From assembly GCF_000585395.1 (NCBI RefSeq), contig NZ_KK073875.1:3509307-3573306 (forward strand): a stretch of 64,000 bases of DNA, written 5' to 3'. This document shows, piece by piece, positions 59,140 through 64,000 of the stretch (positions are counted from its first letter, which is position 1; every line of letters starts with the position of its first letter). The notes beneath the pieces are model-generated. The model made no database searches. It had not been told where the DNA came from and saw only the letters and a program-made list of their open reading frames with translations. The translations under genes were made by a program, and so were the position numbers. The stretch comes from Saccharibacillus sacchari DSM 19268 (GTDB lineage Bacteria > Bacillota > Bacilli > Paenibacillales > Paenibacillaceae).

Positions 59140-60099
59140 ATGCCGTTAATCGATATTCCGCTGGAACAGTTGTATCAATATGAGGGACGCAACCCGGTAC
59201 CCGTCGATTTCGACGACTATTGGAACCGCTCCCTAAACGAAATGAAGGCCGTCGATGCTCAAGTCGAGCTGGTGCCCGCTTCGTTTCAGGTTCCGCGCGC
59301 CGAATGTTTTGATGTATATTTTACCGGAGTGCGCGGAGCGCGCATTCATGCCAAGTATGTGCGTCCGAAGCATGTACAGGGGCCACTTCCCGCTGTCGTC
59401 AGTTTTCACGGGTACACGGGAAGGAGTGCCGATTGGTCCGAATTGTTGGGCTATCCCTCGCTCGGCATCGCGATCTTTGCGATGGACTGCCGGGGACAAG
59501 GCGGATCGTCCGAAGATACCGGAGGCGTAAAAGGCACGACGCATAACGGGCATATCATTCGCGGTCTCGACTCGGGGCCGGACGATTTGCTGTTCCGCCA
59601 TATCTTTTTGGATACGGCGCAGCTGGCGGGAATCGCGATGGAACTTCCCGAGATCGATGAGAGCCGCGTCGGCGCGATCGGCGGTTCGCAAGGCGGAGCT
59701 TTGGCGATCGCCTGCGCGGCTTTGGAGCCGAGGATCAAGCGGGCTGCGCCGTTTTACCCGTTTCTCAGCGATTATCAAAGGGTCTGGGAAATGGATCTGG
59801 CCAAAGATGCCTACGAGGAACTCCGCACTTACTTCCGGCGGTTCGATCCCCTGCATGAGCGCGAGGCCGAGATTTTCGAACGTCTGGGTTATATCGATAT
59901 TCAACATCTGGCCCCGCGTATCCAAGCCGAAGTGCTGATGGCGGTTGGATTAATGGATACGATCTGCCCGCCTTCGACGCAGTTTGCGGCTTATAACAAA
60001 ATCAAGGCTCCCAAGTCGCTGGAAATCTATCCCGACTTCGGACATGAGCATTTGCCTTTTTTCCAGGATAAAACGATGCAGTTCATGCTTGGCTTATAG
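59140..60099 (+). CDS. Acetyl xylan esterase / cephalosporin-C deacetylase (CE7)
   Basis: The protein has 319 residues with an alpha/beta hydrolase fold. The nucleophile Ser is in IGGSQGGALA, the oxyanion loop in FHGYTGRSADW, the acid in GLMDTICPP and the His in FGHEHLP. CE7 enzymes remove acetyl groups from xylo-oligosaccharides or cephalosporin C inside the cell. DCRGQGGSSED is a family hallmark. AAGGAG is best spaced for the ATG at 59140. It could complement the GH43 enzyme at 18605 functionally. Confidence 0.9.
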   Translation: MPLIDIPLEQLYQYEGRNPVPVDFDDYWNRSLNEMKAVDAQVELVPASFQVPRAECFDVYFTGVRGARIHAKYVRPKHVQGPLPAVVSFHGYTGRSADWSELLGYPSLGIAIFAMDCRGQGGSSEDTGGVKGTTHNGHIIRGLDSGPDDLLFRHIFLDTAQLAGIAMELPEIDESRVGAIGGSQGGALAIACAALEPRIKRAAPFYPFLSDYQRVWEMDLAKDAYEELRTYFRRFDPLHEREAEIFERLGYIDIQHLAPRIQAEVLMAVGLMDTICPPSTQFAAYNKIKAPKSLEIYPDFGHEHLPFFQDKTMQFMLGL

Positions 60100-60111
60100 G
60101 AGGAATCTATC

Positions 60112-60807
60112 ATGTCGTCTCACCAACAAATCTATCGGAATCAAACGGAAGCCTACGAGTTCATGATCGGCAGACAACCGAGCATGCTGCCGTTCATCAA
60201 CGATATTCATTCGGTAAAAGGTCTGGACGTGCTTGATCTCGGTGCTGGCTCGGGTCGCATAAGCGGCGTAATTGCCAAGGATGCCAAATCGCTCATCTGT
60301 ACGGATGCGTCCGCCGAAATGCTGGAGCTGCTGGATCGCAAATTGACTGAACAGGGTATTGAACGCAATTGGAAAACGATCGTGGCCGATCACCGCAGTC
60401 TTCCTATTCCCGACGACTCCGTGGATCTCGTCGTGTCCGGCTGGAGCATCTGCTATCTGGCCGATTCGGATGACGGAGAGTGGGCGAATCATTTGCGGCA
60501 GGTCATGGCGGAAATCCGCCGAGTGCTGAGACCCGGCGGGAACGTTCTCATATTCGAGACGATGGGTACAGGCAAGGAAACGCCGAACCCGCCCGATTTC
60601 CTTGCTTCCTATTATGCCGCTTTGGAAAAAGAGTATGGGTTCGAACACAAATGGACGCGTCTGGATTATGATTTTGACAATGTCGAACAAGCGAAAGACT
60701 GCACGGGATTTTTCTTCGGCGAAGAACTGACGCGAAAGATCGAAGAACGGAAGTGGGCGACCGTACCGGAATGCGCAGGCATTTGGTGGAAAACCTATAA
60801 TGGATGA
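60112..60807 (+). CDS. Class I SAM-dependent methyltransferase
   Basis: The protein has 231 residues. VLDLGAGSGRISGVIA is motif I, and ICTDASAEMLELL follows. DLVVSGWSICYLAD and VLRPGGNVLIFETMG complete the fold. The substrate is unknown. It follows the esterase gene by 12 bases and overlaps the next gene by 8. Confidence 0.87.
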   Translation: MSSHQQIYRNQTEAYEFMIGRQPSMLPFINDIHSVKGLDVLDLGAGSGRISGVIAKDAKSLICTDASAEMLELLDRKLTEQGIERNWKTIVADHRSLPIPDDSVDLVVSGWSICYLADSDDGEWANHLRQVMAEIRRVLRPGGNVLIFETMGTGKETPNPPDFLASYYAALEKEYGFEHKWTRLDYDFDNVEQAKDCTGFFFGEELTRKIEERKWATVPECAGIWWKTYNG

Positions 60808-61198
60808 GACAAACTTCGCGCACGCGCTGCTGTATAAGCTGGATCAGCACTTTGAACCGGAAACGGGTTGGTCGGAAGCGTATCAAGACATGGCTTACGA
60901 CATCGTTCAAGCGTTCCGAAAATTCGAACAGCCTGCGCTTGCGATCCAACCGATCCTGCAATGCGTCGAAAGACAGCTTACGCCCGATTCCGACTGGTTC
61001 GCCGAGTTCAGGGTATTTCTCGAATCGTTCGATCCGGAAATGCTGACCGCCGAGTACGTCCAATCCTTAGAGCGCCGCTCTACCCCGGTTTGCAAAGAAT
61101 GGCTGATTAGACTGGGGTATTCCGAATCGCAGATCGAAGAGATCGTATGGACGCGGGAAAAGCATCTTTCGACCGTGGTTGCCCAAACACCCGAATAG
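60800..61198 (+). CDS. Unrecognised small helical protein
   Basis: The protein has 132 residues. The ATG lies 8 bases inside the methyltransferase gene, so coupling is likely. It is acidic and helical (HALLYKLDQHFEPETGW, LAIQPILQCVERQL), without signal peptide or known motif. It may be an immunity-type or accessory protein. Confidence 0.6.
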   Translation: MDETNFAHALLYKLDQHFEPETGWSEAYQDMAYDIVQAFRKFEQPALAIQPILQCVERQLTPDSDWFAEFRVFLESFDPEMLTAEYVQSLERRSTPVCKEWLIRLGYSESQIEEIVWTREKHLSTVVAQTPE

Positions 61199-61213
61199 GA
61201 GGAAGTCAGAGAA

Positions 61214-61681
61214 ATGTCTTTAATTGCCGAATTCAAAAAAATGCCGATTTCCAAATTTGAAGAATGGTGCCTCGCCGTCGCGATTGAAGGGATAGACGGA
61301 GACACGAACGATTTTCTGCAAACGCATGCCAAGCCGTTAACCGAATACGACGGATCGGGTTATGTCTATTCCACGTTGTTAGAGTATCTGGCCGAGTCGG
61401 GGATCGACTTGGAGGAATCCGAATATGCTGCGCTTGCGTCGGAGTTGGCCGAAGAGCACTATCCGCTGTGTACGGTATTGACCAACGAGCATAGGCTGAC
61501 TTACTTGAACAAGCTGGATCTGGAGAATTTTGACGAAAATGAATTGAAGAATTATTACAACGAGTTCAACGGCGCCGACGAAGACGAAGCCGGTTCAATG
61601 ATGTTGGAAGCGATTCGGGTGCTGCAATTCAACCTGCGCGAAGCGGACGCGACTTCGGTGGTGCTGCTTACGCTGTCGTGA
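61214..61681 (+). CDS. Unrecognised 155-residue acidic protein
   Basis: AGGAGG lies before the ATG. It is acidic and helical throughout (SLIAEFKKMPISKFEEWCLAV, then TEYDGSGYVYSTLLEYLAE), with an acidic C-terminal half. No family is recognised. Its stop overlaps the next start (GTGA). Confidence 0.6.
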   Translation: MSLIAEFKKMPISKFEEWCLAVAIEGIDGDTNDFLQTHAKPLTEYDGSGYVYSTLLEYLAESGIDLEESEYAALASELAEEHYPLCTVLTNEHRLTYLNKLDLENFDENELKNYYNEFNGADEDEAGSMMLEAIRVLQFNLREADATSVVLLTLS

Positions 61682-62172
61682 CTTATACCGGCGATACGCG
61701 TATCATTTTTCTGGATATCGACGGCGTGCTCAATACGGATCGCTCCGTTCGCATGAATCATGACGGTGATCGGCTGGATTTCGATCGCGATGCTTTGGAG
61801 CAATTGACACGGATCGTTAACGAGACCGGAGCGAAGATCGTAATCACCTCCACTTGGCGAATCCATAGGGAGCACGGCGGTTTTTTATGGGCGGAATTGC
61901 TGCGGAACCTGAGTAAGGCAGGGCTGGAAGATTCGATCCTCGATATCACTCCCGTGCTCGACGACGCGCTGCGGACCGCAGATCGGTGGAAAGAAATCGC
62001 GGACTGGCTGAAGCACGATGAACATAATATCTACAGCTACGTCATTTTGGACGATGAATGGCAAATGGGCGAGTTGAATGATCGGTTCCTCCGCTGTCCG
62101 AGTTATTCGGGGATCACGAGCGAGATTGCGGGGCGGGCGATACGGCTGTTGCATACAAGCATTCGTTCTTGA
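61678..62172 (+). CDS. HAD-domain protein (RNA-repair type)
   Basis: The protein has 164 residues with a GTG start overlapping the previous stop. Motif I is IIFLDIDGVLNTD, motif II ITSTWR, and an acidic motif VILDDEWQ follows. This compact layout is the HAD domain seen alone or in RNA-repair ('Swiss army knife') proteins. Its substrate is likely a phosphate ester. Confidence 0.78.
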   Translation: MTYTGDTRIIFLDIDGVLNTDRSVRMNHDGDRLDFDRDALEQLTRIVNETGAKIVITSTWRIHREHGGFLWAELLRNLSKAGLEDSILDITPVLDDALRTADRWKEIADWLKHDEHNIYSYVILDDEWQMGELNDRFLRCPSYSGITSEIAGRAIRLLHTSIRS

Positions 62173-62187
62173 AAAGGAGGGATGGGC

Positions 62188-62841
62188 ATGAATATTGCAC
62201 AAATGCTGAACAAGTTGGAGGTTTCGCTGCCCGGGGAGGTCGTGAATCGATTGGAGCGGCATGCCGAAGTTCAACGTCAGCAAGAGTTTTTCCTGCGCAT
62301 GCTGAAGCCGGAAGAAGTTCGCGAAATGCTGGACGCGCTGAGCGATTTTGAAGTGTTCGAATCGATCCTGCCGCTGTGGACGGACGATAATTCCAATTAT
62401 ATCGCGCTCTATGTCGACGGATCGCTCAAGTACCGGATTTGCTACCTCAACCACGAAGAAACGGATAACTCGCCGGCTTTCCGTTCGGTCGAGAATTTTA
62501 TTCGCGAATTGGAAAAGGACAGGCAGCAGGATTGGGAGGATCTGAACAAAGACTATCCAAGCCTGGCTGCTCAAGCGGATCTCGAAGATCTGTCGATCAT
62601 TCAAGAACTCGTCAAGCAGTCGGAAAGACAACAGATGGATGAGGATCTGCGCCGCCAATGTCTGTTCAGTATGATGGCTTTGATCCCGCAAGATCTATTG
62701 CCGACGATCCTGCCTTTTGTAGAAGATGAAGATCCTTATGTACGCGAACGCGCACTGGCGACTTTCAAACGTCATGGCATGAGCGTAGGGAAGTTAAAAA
62801 GAGAATTGCATGTCAGAGGCGAAACGGGAATGGGGAAGTAA
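62188..62841 (+). CDS. SMI1/KNR4-like plus HEAT-like protein
   Basis: The protein has 217 residues. AAAAGGAGGG precedes the ATG at 62188. The first half (residues 45-110) has the ILPLWTDDNSNYIALYVDG pattern of SMI1/KNR4-type proteins, and the second half (FVEDEDPYVRERALATFKRHG) looks like a HEAT repeat. SMI1 domains often act as immunity proteins to polymorphic toxins, but no toxin is seen here. Confidence 0.7.
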   Translation: MNIAQMLNKLEVSLPGEVVNRLERHAEVQRQQEFFLRMLKPEEVREMLDALSDFEVFESILPLWTDDNSNYIALYVDGSLKYRICYLNHEETDNSPAFRSVENFIRELEKDRQQDWEDLNKDYPSLAAQADLEDLSIIQELVKQSERQQMDEDLRRQCLFSMMALIPQDLLPTILPFVEDEDPYVRERALATFKRHGMSVGKLKRELHVRGETGMGK

Positions 62842-62842
62842 G

Positions 62843-63031
62843 ATGGAATTGAGTTTGAAATGGGGAGTACAATTCATTGTCATGTTGATTGTACTTGTCG
62901 TTTCTCGAATCGTGATGAAAAAGATGGAAAGAAGCAAAGAAGAAATCAAGCTGGTGTCGATTGTAGCCGTACTCATGACCTTGATTCCGATTCTTGTAGG
63001 CGATATTGCATGGCCGTTAATTTGGGATTGA
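62843..63031 (+). CDS. Small two-helix membrane protein
   Basis: The protein has 62 residues. The ATG at 62843 comes one base after the upstream stop. Two membrane helices (GVQFIVMLIVLVVSRIVM and VSIVAVLMTLIPILVGDIAW) are separated by a basic loop. It is coupled to the SMI1-like gene. Function is unknown. Confidence 0.6.
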   Translation: MELSLKWGVQFIVMLIVLVVSRIVMKKMERSKEEIKLVSIVAVLMTLIPILVGDIAWPLIWD

Positions 63032-63067
63032 TTACCCGATGTCGAATACACCGAAGGAGGACAGCTT

Positions 63068-64000
63068 ATGACAGATCCTTTATATACGGACCTTTGCGAA
63101 CTGCTCGGCATTCGGCGCCCTGTCATCTTGGCAGGCATGGCGGGAATCGCGAATATGGCTCCGCTGGTGTCTGCCGTGTCGGAAGCAGGCGGCTTGGGTA
63201 CGTTGGGTGCCGCCTATCTGGAGCCTGAGCAAATGCGCCAAGTTATCCGCGAAATCAAAAAACAGACCTCTGCTCCTTTTGCGGTTAATTTGTTTGCCCG
63301 TGTCGAACCGGATGATCTTACTCGTTTTGACGAGGTCAATCCGGCATTGAACGAGGTTCGGGACTCTCTCGGCCTTGCGCATCCTTCACATATGGATATT
63401 CGCACGCCCGACTTGTTCGAAGGACAATTTGCCGTGCTTTTGGAGGAAAAGGTGCCCATCGTCAGTCTGGCCTTCGGCTTGCTGAACGAGTCTTACACAA
63501 GTCGAGCCAAGCAAGCCGGCATGAAAATAATTGCCACGGCCACGACGGTAGAGGAAGCGATTCAGGCTGAACAAGCGGGATGCGACGCGATCGTGGCTCA
63601 AGGCAGCGAAGCGGGCGGCCATCGGGGAACGTTCGATACCACAATTCGGCGCATGGGAGCGAATATCGGCGCGATGGCGCTTGTTCCGCAAATCGCCGAC
63701 AGCGTAAGAATTCCGGTCATCGCGGCAGGCGGCATCATGGACGGCAGAGGTCTCGCGGCTTCGCTGATGCTGGGAGCGTCAGGCGTGCAGATGGGAACTC
63801 GTTTCCTGACCTCCCAAGAGTCCGGCGCGCATCCCGCTTATAAGCAGGCTTTGCTGAACAGCACGGAGGAAAGCACGGTCTTGACCGATGCTTTTTCGGG
63901 TCGTCCGGCCAGGGGAGTCGACAATGCTTTTATCCGCTTATGGCAAAACAGCCCCGTTGCTCCGCTTCCTTTTCCTGCGCAAAATACGCTGACCCGAGAA
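63068..64000 (+). CDS. Nitronate monooxygenase (3' end outside window)
   Basis: 311 residues are visible. The TIM-barrel FMN enzyme is recognised by RRPVILAGMAGIANM, VAQGSEAGGHRG and VIAAGGIMDGRGLAASLMLGA (binding FMN phosphate). The His in GGHRG corresponds to the catalytic base of class I enzymes. It oxidises alkyl nitronates. GGAGGACAG lies before the ATG. No stop is reached before the window ends, though the family length suggests only a short tail is missing. Confidence 0.9.
   Translation, partial: MTDPLYTDLCELLGIRRPVILAGMAGIANMAPLVSAVSEAGGLGTLGAAYLEPEQMRQVIREIKKQTSAPFAVNLFARVEPDDLTRFDEVNPALNEVRDSLGLAHPSHMDIRTPDLFEGQFAVLLEEKVPIVSLAFGLLNESYTSRAKQAGMKIIATATTVEEAIQAEQAGCDAIVAQGSEAGGHRGTFDTTIRRMGANIGAMALVPQIADSVRIPVIAAGGIMDGRGLAASLMLGASGVQMGTRFLTSQESGAHPAYKQALLNSTEESTVLTDAFSGRPARGVDNAFIRLWQNSPVAPLPFPAQNTLTRE

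Noticed and set aside
1-64000. CRISPR arrays, tRNA or rRNA genes, prophage structural genes
   Set aside because: I looked for regularly spaced repeats, cloverleaf-type segments, conserved rRNA stretches and phage proteins and saw none.

Overview
The window reads as a chromosomal stretch from a spore-former of the Paenibacillaceae (Paenibacillus/Saccharibacillus type; inferred from gene content, not from a marker gene). Pointers are strong AGGAGG-type ribosome sites, frequent GTG/TTG starts, a YesM/YesN two-component pair driving a CUT1 sugar transporter without its own ATPase, and Bacillus-type families (DUF4362, DUF4830, DUF2691, YwqG, TmrB-like, YxiJ-like). No rRNA, tRNA, CRISPR array, prophage or complete insertion sequence was seen.

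Layout. (1) 1-7.8 kb: an AT-rich block of small, mostly unrecognised genes, all on +. Seven of them are preceded by a shared element ending in a GTGAATACAGGAACGTTAT-like right arm. Three copies also have a matching left arm and form a nested inverted repeat that resembles an integron attC site. One 5' leader carries a 205-bp MITE. A higher-GC FAD-dependent alditol oxidase gene sits inside this block. (2) 7.9-17 kb: + strand genes for DinB, nucleotidyltransferase, phosphatase, HIT, immunity-like and lipoprotein families, ending in two decayed genes next to half of a palindromic repeat. (3) 16.9-18.6 kb: a phospholipase C-like protein and a quinone oxidoreductase. (4) 18.6-28.2 kb: a minus-strand carbohydrate module (sensor kinase, AraC-type regulator, two permeases, binding protein, an (alpha/alpha)6 glycosidase and a GH43 glycosidase), with a perfect 9-bp inverted repeat at its promoter. 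(5) 28.3-37.8 kb: a co-directional run of small enzymes (P-loop kinases, phosphatase, HD, Nudix, methyltransferase) and unknowns. (6) 37.9-42 kb: an ABC-2 exporter with its own sensor kinase and response regulator. (7) 42-49 kb: Nudix, HAD, GNAT, DUF2691 and a heterodimeric ABC exporter whose second half is broken by an in-frame TAG. (8) 49.2-53 kb: enzyme genes separated by three copies of a roughly 108-bp palindromic repeat whose inner stem differs between copies yet stays paired. (9) 53.7-64 kb: SET protein, TmrB-like ATPase, FlaR-like kinases, GNATs, twin lipoproteins, a CE7 esterase and unknowns, ending in a nitronate monooxygenase cut by the window edge.

How it fits together. Only the sugar module and the two ABC exporters are clear multi-gene systems. 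Most of the rest is a collection of single-gene modules, often translationally coupled by 4-nt overlaps, with several decayed members. The most unusual signals are the attC-like sites, the covarying palindromic repeat, the nonsense-split transporter, and a Nudix protein that has lost catalytic glutamates.
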